The position numbers and the translations under genes are program-made. The notes under the pieces were generated by a model. That model searched no databases. It was not told the DNA's origin and was given only the letters and a program-made list of their open reading frames with translations. From Acanthamoeba lenticulata (Eukaryota; Discosea; Longamoebia; Acanthamoebidae), in the NCBI GenBank assembly GCA_002179805.1, contig NAVB01002151.1, forward strand, positions 1-12,643: 12,643 bases of DNA, in the 5' to 3' direction. Below are positions 1-8,642 of the stretch, piece after piece (position 1 is the first letter of the stretch; each line of letters begins with the position of its first letter).

Positions 1-250
1 GGGTGGACAAGCATGGTGTGAGGGGATGCGAGGCGGGGGTGCCGTGCAGCTGGGTGCGCACTCCATCGCTCCCCGCCGCGAGGCGCCCGGTTGGCTGGGA
101 CGCAGGGGGTAGCGCCAGCCGGCGCCTGGTCGCCGCTGCAGCACTCCTGCCTGCCGTACTACCTAGCCGGCCATGCCGCGCCTGGGGGGGTGTGCCTGGA
201 GGCACGGCCTCTGTGCTCGCCGCGTGCATTTTTTCTCACTCGTCTTTGCG

Positions 251-275
251 CTTGCCAATTTTATAAAATTGCAAG
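251..275 (+). promoter_or_regulatory. Palindromic TATA-like core promoter element before the Roco gene
   Basis: CAATTTTATAAAATTG (256-271) is a perfect 16-bp palindrome containing TATAAAA at 262-268. It is flanked by CTTG (251-254) and CAAG (272-275), which extend the symmetry with one bulged C. It lies about 100 nt before the ATG at 364, at the change from GC-rich DNA (1-245) to an AT-rich leader. A TATA box with a start site near 290 is the simplest reading. No factor is known from the sequence. Bases 1-245 hold no gene I can support. Confidence 0.5.
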
Positions 276-363
276 AATGTGGAACATTTCTCTTGTCGAC
301 ACAATTGCTCAAATACCAATTTAAATTAAAAACCACACGCTGTGGTCGACCAGACACCAAAAG

Positions 364-3300
364 ATGGACGCAGAGCAGGAGGCTTCTTCAGCAGACAAGG
401 ACACCAATTCCGCCTCAACAACGACAGCTGGTATGCTCGTGATTCATGCTTTAGCAGAGCCAACACTCCTGTCCGGTGACCTGGAGAAGCAGTCGCCGGG
501 AGGCAGCTTGGTGGGCAAGCGCTGGCAGACCCGATACTTCGTGCTCACGCCAACCGCCCTCGCCTACTCCAAGAAGAGGAAACACGGTATGTTGTGCTCT
601 CCTCTGCTCCGGAGGCCTTACAGAAATCCATTTTTTCTTTTGATAAATCTTTTAGTTGTTAATATTTTAACGTGGAAACACTAAAACAAGGATAGACGTG
701 GTCGAGCGTGGCTCGATCGCGCTGAGCTGCGTCCACGAAGTGCGCCTAGCAGTGGACAACAAGAAGGGCGCCAGGCGAGCGGCCTTTGAAGTCGTGACCG
801 ACCAGCGTACCTACGTGCTAGCGGCTTCATCGGACAAGGTCGCTCGCGAGTGGGTGGACGCCATCAGCCAGGCCCGCGCACAGCTGCCTCCACCGCCGCC
901 GGCATCATCTTCTCCGTCCTCCTTGAACGCGCCCAAGTCGCGCCTGAGCCGCAGGAAGAGCACCAACTCGTCATCCTCATCATCAACATCATCAACATCA
1001 TCGACCACCTCGGGCTTCACCATCCCAGGGATCTCCGAGGCGCCAATCCTGGGCGAGCAGATGCTGCTGGACGCCAGTGGCGAGCCCAATGTGCTGTTCA
1101 CGAATCACATCGCGCTCGCTTGTCGCCCGGCACGGCTCTGGATCACTTCCTACCGCCTGATTTTCGTCGCTGTCGATGTCGTTGCCACGCCGGTTCGTGT
1201 TTGCCGTCACGATGACCATGAAGGCCATGATAACGATGGTCATGTCGCCCTTTTTCTAACACAAGAGGCGAAGCAGGCCAGCGCTCCGGAGTCCTTGTCG
1301 TGGTCGGTGCCGCTGGCGGCGGTGATGCGGGTGGAGCCGGCACGACACGCACAGCGTCAGGACTTGTCTGGCTTCACGCTCCGATGCAAAGACATGCGGA
1401 CGTTGGCCGTGTATTGTCTGACACCCGATACGCTCAAGACCGTCACCGCGCTCTTCAAACAGCGACTCTGCCCCGCCAAGATCTCGTACGTAGTCATCGA
1501 CTTCACCGTCGTCTTCATCGTCGTGACCATGAACGGACTCGTGGTATGCAGTGAACTCTTTGTCTACAAGAACCGCGAGCGCTTCCCAGAGGTGTCGTCC
1601 AGCTCGGCGGCCATCATGGCAGGCTTGAGCCTCTATGACCCAGCGCACGAATTTTTTAAGCGGCAGCGGCTCTCGGAGAAGCAGTGGCGCCTGTGCCGAC
1701 TCAACCGCGACTTTCGCTACTCGCGCTTCCCGCAACTGTTTGTCGTGCCCGCCGCCATCGCCGACGGTAACCATCGCTTTCGTTCTTTGCTTCGTTCTTT
1801 TGTCGTTTTCGTTTTCGTTCTTTTCGTGTCTGATCGCCTTTCCATGCAGACACCATCACGCAGCTGTGGAAGTCACCGCAGAAGTGGCAGCAGCTCACGC
1901 TCGCGCTGTGCTGGCACGGCCATGCCGTGGCGTCCGGGCCGGCGGCGTCGCTGCTTCGCGCCTTCCCGGTGCTGATGGACGAGACCCAAAGCTCGGGCGG
2001 CCTGGCCGACACTGACAGCCTGTGGCTCGGGGCAGGCGCCGCCCTGAAGGAGGTCGAGGGCAAGCCTCTCTACATGCTGCAGCATGTGCTGCAGCTCCAC
2101 CCGCACACGCGCGAGGCCCACATCATCCACACAGCCAGCCGGAAAAAGGCTGCCCTGGCCGCGGCGTTGGACTCAGGTGCCGACTCTGACGGCGCCTCCT
2201 TGGGCTCGTCCAAGACCACCGAGCTCCGTACGAACGTCTTTATGGCATTTGTGTAATGCACCTTTATATTGACCTGACATTCTTTTCATTTTTATCGGGA
2301 TGAACAGGCGATGGAAAAACGATCACTATGCACAAGGTGGCTCTTATGACTCCGAGCGTCGTGGAAGAGAGCCTCGCCAAACTACACGACTTTGTGTCGA
2401 CCGCTTTTGATGCCCCCGCGCTCTTTGGGCCCGAGGCCAACCTCGCGGCTGCCGACGACTGGCGCCGCGCGGCTCGCGGGCAGCCCTGGCTCGTCGGGCT
2501 CCGGTGCCTCCTGCAGGCGGCCGCACTGGGCGTCGCTCAGCTGGCGCGCGGCGAGCCTGTGGTTGTCACCAACCGGGAGGGCGGCGAGGCTGTGCCGCAA
2601 TTGGTCAGCTTGATCCAGGTGCGTTCCGCCAGCCTTACGGATACGCAGCTTAAACCGGCTGCTGACGTCAGCATAACGCTGCCTGACTGAGCAGATATGC
2701 GTGGACGGCCACTGCCGGACGGTCGAGGGCTTCTGCACGCTGCTGGAGAAGGAGTGGATGGCCTTTGGTAAGCATGCTTTACATTCCTGGTGGTGATGCC
2801 TGGTGCTGATTCCACCAATCGCAGCATTTGACTGGGCGCAAGCCCGCGACAGCAAGTTCCAAGCACGGCGCTACGCGGCGCTCTTCGTCCAGTTCCTCGA
2901 TGCCGTGTGGCAGCTGTGGAAGGAGTGGCCGTCGGCGTTCGAGTTTGGGCCGTCCCTCCTCATGTTCCTGCTCGACGCGGTCTACAGCGTCCGCTTCGGA
3001 ACCTTCCTGGCCAACACGCTGCGTGACCGGGCCAAGGGCAAGCAGAAGCTGCCCAAGGGATCGCCGTCCGTGTGGGCCTACGTCCTGGCCCACCGGACCG
3101 ACTTTGTGATTCGCACCGTCCAGGCCTCCGGGCAGAGCCGCGTGCTGCCCATCGCAGACCTGGGCTCGGGCGGCTTCCCCGTCGCGCTGTGGGCCGAGTA
3201 CTACCTTCGCTGGGCCACGGACGCCGATGCTTCGTTGGCCGAGCGGCAAGTCGAGTCCGCCTCGGCCATGCAGCTTGATGGCCTGGGCCTGTGCCAGGCG

Positions 3301-6300
3301 CCCTGCGCGGTCCTGCTGCGTGCCGCAGAGCCAGTGGAGGAGCTAAGTCTAGCCAACAACCTGCTCGCAGACGCCACGGCCTGCCTGGGCGTGCCGGGCC
3401 TGCGCGCACTCGACCTCTCGCACAACCTGCTGGCCTCGCTCGGCGACGACCACGCCGGTGTGAGTGGTGGCGACGCGAGCATTGGCCTCACACGTCTCAG
3501 CCTCGCTCACAACGCCATCGAGCGGCTGCCCGAGACGCTCCTTCGACGGCTCTCGCCGTCATTCACGTCACTCGACTTGGCTGGGAATCGGCTGACCGCC
3601 CTCCCGTCCGACTTTTTCGCGGCCCTACCGGCCCTCGAGGAGCTCGACCTCGCTCGCAACAGGCTGGCCGCCCTGCCGGCCGGCATTGGCGGCTGCACCA
3701 ACCTGCGGGCGCTTCGCCTGGCCGACAATCCGACACTGGCGGCCCTACCCCGCACCATTGCGCAGCTGCCCGGGCTGGAGGAGCTCGACTTGTGCAACTG
3801 CTTTGCGGATCATCACGAAATCAAGTCCAAGGCTCAAGGTATGCATCAGTCGTGGCTTGCTTGGAATGTCCCATACGTATGGGAATGTGACACTCGCGCC
3901 ATTGCAGGTGAGGGCAAGCTGCGGCTTACCGATCTGGGCGAAATCGTGACGCTGAGGAGGCTCGACGTCAGCGGCAACGGCATCGTCGCTACGCCGCCAG
4001 GCTGGTTCACCAAGTGGAGCCGCATGGAGCGCCTCGGCCTCGCGCACAACCAGCTCGTCGCCGTGCCTCCGGCCGACGAGCTCGCCCGCTTGGCGCCCAC
4101 GCTCGAGGAGCTGCGGCTCGACCACAACCTCATCGCCGTCGTGCCGGCCGAGCTGGCCAAGCTCACGCGTCTGCGCGTGTTGACGCTCGCGCACAACGCG
4201 CTCGAGGAGCTTCCGGCCCAGTTGGGCAACCTGACCCGCCTCGAGCAGCTCGAGGTGGACCACCAGCGCGGCGTCGGCTTGCGCTCGCCGCCGCCTGAGG
4301 TCGTCGCGCTCGGCTCGGGCAGCGTCGTGGCCTACCTGGCCCAGCTACTCCGCGGCCAGGAGCCGTGTCACCGGGTCAAGCTCATGTTTGTCGGCCAAGA
4401 AAACGTCGGGTACGTCGCACATATTCTTTGGCAGCCTCTTGTCTTAACTCTCACCTCACGAGGCGTGCAACAGCAAGACGTCGCTGCTCCGCGCGCTCCA
4501 GAGGACGGTGGGCCAGCGAGCTAAGTCGGCGTCGCGCGTCATCAAGCGGGAGGACGAGATCAGTCGTACGACGAAAGCGCCGTCCAAGACGCCTTTGCCT
4601 GCAGTCGAGCTCACTGACGGTTTTTGTTGTGGGTGGGGGGGGGCTTGGGAATTCAGCAACACATGCGGCGCCGCTGTCGACGGACGGGATCGACATCAGC
4701 TTGTGGCGGCTGCCCATGGAGCCCGAGTGGGGTGACGATGCGCCAGCCGTCGAGATCTCTGCTTGGGATTTTGCTGGTAGCCGAACGTCGCCTTCCCTTT
4801 CGTTTTCGCTTCCGTTTTCACTTTCGCTTTCGCTTTCGCCTTCGCTTTCGCTTTCGCTTTCATTGTATTTTTTAACTTGTGCTTTGTTCAGGCCAGGAGA
4901 TCTACTATGCCACACATCAGTTCTTCTTGTCGGAGCGTTCCGTGTTCCTGATCGTTTTCAACCTCCTCTCGCCCGTCGAGTCCCGCGTCGAGTACTGGTT
5001 CGTCGGCAAACAACACTTGAAGCTGAGCTCTTTTCTTGTGTATCTTTTTCAATTTTTTAATGATTCTTATATTTTTGAGCTCAGGTTGCAGTCGGTTCGT
5101 GCGGCGGCCAAGGACTCGCCCGTCATCATCGTCGGCACGCACGCCGAGAACGAGCGCTGCACCGACGAGTTCCTGGCGTCGACCAAGGCCACGCTGCAGG
5201 CCGTCGTCAAGCGCCAAAAGTGCGCGCAGGCCGTGGCGGGGATCCACTTTGTGAGCGCCGCCACGGGCCGGCAGGTCGAGAGCCTGGTCGATGCCCTGCG
5301 CCGGCTGGTGGCCCGGCAGGACTACATGGGCCGCCCGATGCCGTCGAGCTACCTCCACCTCGAGCGGGCCGTGGCCGAGCAGGCCGCCACGCGCACGCCG
5401 CCGGTGCTGGCCTGGCACGAGTACCGCGAGCTGGCGCGCTTGTGCATGATCCAAGTCGACGGCGTTCACGAGGTCAAGGACGAGGAGAAGAAGGAGCCGA
5501 CGGAGCAACGGCAAGAGGACCAGAAGAAGCCGAGGGGCAAGGGCCCGCGGGGCGCCAAGGCCAAGCGCGCCGCTGCGGGCGATGACCTCCGCACGGCCAC
5601 GGCGCTGCTGCACAACCTCGGCTCGCTCGTCCACTTTGCCGATGAAGACAACGTGCGTCATTTTTACTTCATTTTTGAAACGGTTTGTTAACTGACTGTG
5701 GCGGACGCGGCGCACACACACCAGCTCAAGGACGTGGTGATCTTGGACCCGCAGTGGCTGATGGACATTATGTCGACAGTTGTTTCGACGAAACACAACT
5801 TTTGTCGGTTCGCGAGGTCCACCACCCCGTGTTGTGTGTGGCCAAGCTGACGATTGCCGAACTCCAGGGACGGCGTGATCGCGCACGCGGCTCTGGCGCA
5901 GATCTGGAAGCCGCCGGCCTACCCGGCCCACCTGCACGGCTTCTTGCTGTCGCTGCTCGAGCGCTTCGAGATCATCTTCCCGGTCCACCACTACGCGCAC
6001 AAGCTCGGTGCGTTCCCCCTCCCAAAAAAGGTTAGTCCCGCCCGCCTAATGAGCCCACGCCTCTTGGCGTCGCGTGTCGACAGAATGTGTGGTCTCTGGC
6101 GGCGACGGCGAACTGCGGCCAGATGCCGAGAAGGTGGAAACGTCGTCGCTGGTGCCGTCGCTCCTGCCCGAGGAGCGGCCGACCACATACCTCGAATTCT
6201 GGCCGCCCCGCGTTCGTACGTGCTTGCTTTATCGCGTTATGCCAAGAATGCATGATAATCGGACGGACATACGTCGAATTCCTTGCCTCAGGAGCGCACG

Positions 6301-8642
6301 AGCAGGTGTTTGGGCGCGTATACCAGTTTGACTTTGTGCCCAAGGGCTTCATGGGCCGCCTCATGATCCGCCTGCTGGCCTTCCCGGTCGTGGCGCAGCT
6401 GATGTGGCGCCACGGCTTGCTGGTCCGACTGGCCCGCGAGCGCGTGCTGGTCGAGCTCGACCCGGCGACCAGCGCCCTTCGCGTCCTCATTCGCACAGAG
6501 CTGAGGGGCGAGCAGATGTCCAACCTCTCGTGGCTCGTCTTTGCCGCCATCGACTCGCTCGTGCACGAGTGGTACAACCTCAACGTGCGCCGTCCTCGTC
6601 TCCATCATCATGGTCATCTTGCTCTCGAGAGCGCGGCTTGGGGCTGACGATTGATCGGCCGCGTGCAGGCGCGAGTGATGGTGCCGTGCCCGCACTGCAT
6701 GGTCTTCCGGGGCCTCGGCCGCGATCCCCACATGTTCTCCATGGACGAGTGCCAGCAGGCGGCCATCACGCCCAACGATGCATTCTTGGAATGCCTCTAC
6801 TCTGGTCCGTGGCACGCTCGGAATGTGGCCGCTGTCGGGCTCTGTTTGCTCACTTTATGATGGGGGGCGCAGAGGACGGCCGGGCCAGCGCGACGTCGGA
6901 GCCGGTGCCCGTGCGGCTCGACGCGGCGGCGCCGGACCTGGCGATGGTCCACCTGGACAGCCACAAGATCGACTTTCGCGAGCTGCAGCGCGGCGAGCAG
7001 CCCATCGGCGAGGGCGGCTTCGCCGTCGTCTACCGGGGCACCTTCCGCGGCCAGGACGTGGCCATCAAGGTCCTGCGCTCGGGCGGCGCGCTGGACCTCT
7101 TCCAGCCGCCGGACAAAAAGGACCGCGACGAGGACGAGGCCAAGGCCAAGGATTCGAGCCAGGAGGAGCGTTCCGACGGGCCCAGCGTGGTCAGCACGGC
7201 CAGCTCGGCGAGCAGCAGAAGCGGCAGCGCCAGCGTCGACGAGCAGCGCCAGGCGGCCGAGCAGCAGCGGCTCACCCACGAAGAGTTTAGGCACGAGGTC
7301 TGGATCATGAGGTACGCGTTCACCCTTCCTCTTCCCCAAAGCGCACAGCAGGCTTGGCTGACGACCGGCCTGGTTGCGCAGTGGGCTGGCGCACCCGAAC
7401 CTGGTGGCCCTGAAGGGCTTCTGCACGGAGCCGGCTTGCATCGTGACCGAGTACGTGGGCGCCGGCTCGCTGCAAGACTTTTTGTTCGACGGCACGCGGG
7501 CGCTCGATTGGCCGCTACGGCTGAAGATCGCCAAGGACGTGGCCAAGGCCTGCGCCTACCTCCACAGCGCGTCGCCGCCGGTGATGCATCGAGACCTCAA
7601 GAGCCCCAACGTGCTGCTGGCCGACGTGTCCCCTGCGGCCGATGTTGTGGCCAAGGTCTGCGACTTTGGCGTCTCGCTCAGCGCCGCGCACCACGCCGCC
7701 GGCCGGCGCGTGGACTGTCCCGTGTGGCTCGCGCCCGAGGTGATGGCCAACAAGGTCTACACGGTCAAGGCCGACGTCTACTCGCTGGGCGTCATCCTGT
7801 GGGAGCTCCTCACGCGCGAGTCCTTCTTCAGCGAGATCCGCTTCCTGAGCCGCCTCGAGGACATGGTCCTGTCCGGCCAGCGGCCGCCCATTCCCGAGGA
7901 CTGCCCCGCGGCCTACCGCGCGCTCATCACGGAGTGCTGGGCGCACGATCCGGGTAAAATCCCAGCGCCACAGCTCCTGAACCTGCAATTCTGACCACCT
8001 CTGTATACAGAGCGACGGCCGACGTGCGAGGAGGTCGTGCGGAGGCTCGAGGCGATCATACAGGAGCTCTGCCCGGACGTGCTCGCCTACGACGCCCTCG
8101 TTGCGGGGCGCTACCGGGCCCAGCGCGAGGCCGAGGTCAAGGAGCGGCGGCGCGCAGCCCTCGCTCTTCAGCGTAGGTCAGTGATATTGCAGTTGTTTGT
8201 TGCCGCTGCGCAAACTAGCGTGTTTGTCTGATGACGTCTGCACCTCGTGTGCGTGCTTGTGCGCAGGCGTTCGACGACGTCGTCGAAAGCGCTGCTCAAG
8301 AACGCGTCCCTCATGCGCAAGCAGCATAAGATGATCGACGTGCGCGAGCTGGCCACCGGCGGGTCGGTCTGTGTGAAGAAGGACATCAAGCTCGGGATGG
8401 TGCAGTTCCTCGAGGAGCGCCGGCGGCATCTGGCCTCCGAGCGATCGCGTTCCTTCAATGCCACCGAGCTCGTGGAGGAGGTTGACGCGGCGCCTCGCAC
8501 GGCGTCGTTGGCAAATGCGGCCGAGGAGCGCCGGTGGCTCGAGAGCTTCATGGCCAATCTCGAGGCCGAGCGACAACGCAACGAAGCAGTCGAATGCGAG
8601 CGAGAGCGTGCGTTCCAAGGCCAGCCAGCTACGACCCCTTGA
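364..8642 (+). CDS. Roco-family multidomain kinase (PH-GRAM-pseudomyotubularin-LRR-Roc-COR-TKL kinase), 22 exons
   Basis: Predicted signalling protein of about 2219 residues combining phosphoinositide-binding modules, a GTPase and a kinase. Exons read by matching GT/AG sites, phase and domain homology: 364-586, 696-1196, 1266-1485, 1552-1766, 1850-2227, 2308-2618, 2695-2767, 2825-3838, 3908-4409, 4474-4565 (or to 4619), 4657-4776, 4892-4997, 5085-5652, 5725-5807, 5868-6007, 6084-6215, 6292-6584, 6669-6804, 6873-7311, 7382-7953, 8011-8176, 8267-8642. The sum is 6660 nt, divisible by three, with a TGA end. The start ATG has A at -3 and G at +4 and follows a TATA-like box by about 100 nt. Domain order by residue: PH 37-136, Ser/Pro linker 139-182, GRAM 190-305, myotubularin-like 345-740, LRR 785-1100, Roc 1131-1335, COR 1345-1705, kinase 1737-2056, then an Arg/Glu-rich tail. 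From family knowledge, Roc-COR dimerises and its GTP cycle tunes the kinase. The architecture recalls Dictyostelium Pats1, but the C-terminal WD40 repeats I remember there are absent. The least certain boundaries are introns 1197-1265 and 4566-4656. Confidence 0.9.
472..1450 (+). other. PH and GRAM domains of the Roco protein
   Basis: The PH domain (residues about 37-136) has the usual KRWQTRYFVLT first strands and ends with the amphipathic helix containing EWVDAISQA, whose Trp is the family hallmark. Intron 587-695 splits it; the nearer AG at 689-690 would give an immediate stop, so the AG at 694-695 is used. A Ser-rich linker encoded by TCA/TCG repeats follows (exon bases about 960-1005). 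The GRAM module (residues about 190-305) has the pattern GEQMLLDAS, then a hydrophobic ITSYRLIF strand and PLAAVMRVEP, as in the N-terminal PH-GRAM fold of myotubularins. By family both modules bind phosphoinositides or membranes, which would place the protein at endosomes or the plasma membrane. Lipid specificity cannot be read from the sequence. Confidence 0.75.
1671..3117 (+). other. Myotubularin-like domain lacking catalytic Cys and Arg (predicted pseudophosphatase)
   Basis: Family landmarks in order are WRLCRLNRDF, FPQLFVVPAAIAD, LTLALCWHGHAVASG (the fRSRGRIPvLsW-like strand), the HDF/AFD helix after intron 2228-2307, then RTVEGFCTLLEKEWMAF and FVQFLDAVWQLWKEWPSAFE followed by VYSVRFGTFLAN. 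These match the 3-phosphatase fold of myotubularins over about 390 residues. The P-loop, canonically CSDGWDR, aligns with NREGGEA (residues 601-607, bases 2571-2591). The nucleophilic Cys is therefore Asn601 and the phosphate-binding Arg is Ala607, while one Gly stays. No phosphatase activity is expected. By analogy with inactive MTMRs it would act as a scaffold or lipid sensor, possibly pairing with an active myotubularin; that role is inference. Introns inside: 1767-1849, 2228-2307, 2619-2694, 2768-2824. Confidence 0.85.
3265..4263 (+). other. Leucine-rich repeat array of the Roco protein
   Basis: About ten to twelve repeats of the plant/Roco type (LxxLxLxxNxLxxLPxxLxxL) cover residues about 785-1100. 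Clear cores include VEELSLANNLL, LRALDLSHNLL, LTRLSLAHNAI, FTSLDLAGNRL, LEELDLARNRL, LRRLDVSGNGI, LEELRLDHNLI and LRVLTLAHNAL. Intron 3839-3907 falls between repeats and is a multiple of three with no in-frame stop, so its removal is inferred from the GTATGC...GCAG sites and from the break it causes in repeat spacing. By family the array lies directly before Roc and is a protein-interaction surface, often autoinhibitory. Confidence 0.9.
4371..6804 (+). other. Roc GTPase and COR domain
   Basis: Roc (residues about 1131-1335): the P-loop VGQENVGKTSLLRAL is joined across intron 4410-4473. Then come STDGIDISLW, switch II WDFAGQE joined across intron 4777-4891, YYATHQFFL, and the G4-like VGTHAE. 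COR (about 1345-1705): LHNLGSLVHF, the LKDVVILDPQWLMDIMSTVV segment after intron 5653-5724, DGVIAHAALAQIW, FVPKGFMGRLMIRLL, and the zinc-like CPHC with ECQQAAI and APDLAMV just before the kinase. A Lys/Glu-rich low-complexity insert (residues about 1383-1417, bases 5476-5578) interrupts early COR. By family, Roc binds GTP/GDP and COR dimerises the protein. All fold-defining motifs look intact; the G4 motif has Glu1273 in place of the usual Asp. Confidence 0.9.
4797..4862 (+). repeat. (CTTTCG)n-like simple repeat inside intron 4777-4891
   Basis: Imperfect tandem CTTTCG/TTTTCG units fill most of the intron that splits switch II of Roc. The run is a pyrimidine-rich tract ending shortly before the TTCAG acceptor at 4890-4891, so it may act as an extended polypyrimidine tract. 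A similar, less regular TTTCG-rich stretch occupies intron 1767-1849. The Ser/Glu ORF on the opposite strand here is only the translation of this repeat. Confidence 0.85.
6975..8058 (+). other. TKL-type protein kinase domain of the Roco protein
   Basis: Residues about 1737-2056. The Gly-rich loop is GEGGFAVVYRG, the ATP-anchoring lysine is Lys1768 in VAIKVL, the alpha-C glutamate is Glu1844 in RHEVW, the catalytic Asp1920 lies in HRDLKSPN, the Mg-binding Asp1943 in DFG, and WLAPEV and DVYSLGVILWELL follow. Every catalytic residue is present, so it should be an active Ser/Thr (TKL) kinase. Unusual is a roughly 70-residue insert rich in Lys/Asp/Glu and then Ser between beta-3 and alpha-C (bases about 7076-7285). 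Introns 7312-7381 and 7954-8010 are phased so as to give SGLAHPNL and DPERRPTCEE. The tail to 2219 is Arg/Glu-rich and probably helical; no WD40 repeats are visible. Confidence 0.93.

Noticed and set aside
3..266. Short GC-rich ORFs before the Roco gene
   Set aside because: Overlapping ORFs in several frames with no domain, no consistent codon bias and extending into the TATA-like element.
960..1005. TCA/ACA-type trinucleotide run as a mobile or regulatory repeat
   Set aside because: It is in frame and simply encodes the Ser/Thr linker between PH and GRAM.
1256..1774. Minus-strand ORF of 172 codons
   Set aside because: Shadow of the GRAM and myotubularin exons; no recognisable protein features.
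4797..4862. CRISPR-like or protein-coding repeat
   Set aside because: Contiguous hexamer microsatellite without spacers, inside an intron.
4888..6000. Minus-strand ORF of 370 codons opposite Roc and COR
   Set aside because: It is the antisense of GC-rich exons; low-complexity Arg/Leu content, no domain, and the plus strand has clear Roc-COR motifs across correctly phased introns.
364..8642. Roco locus as a frameshifted pseudogene
   Set aside because: Every frame change coincides with GT/AG introns of normal size and the total coding length is divisible by three.
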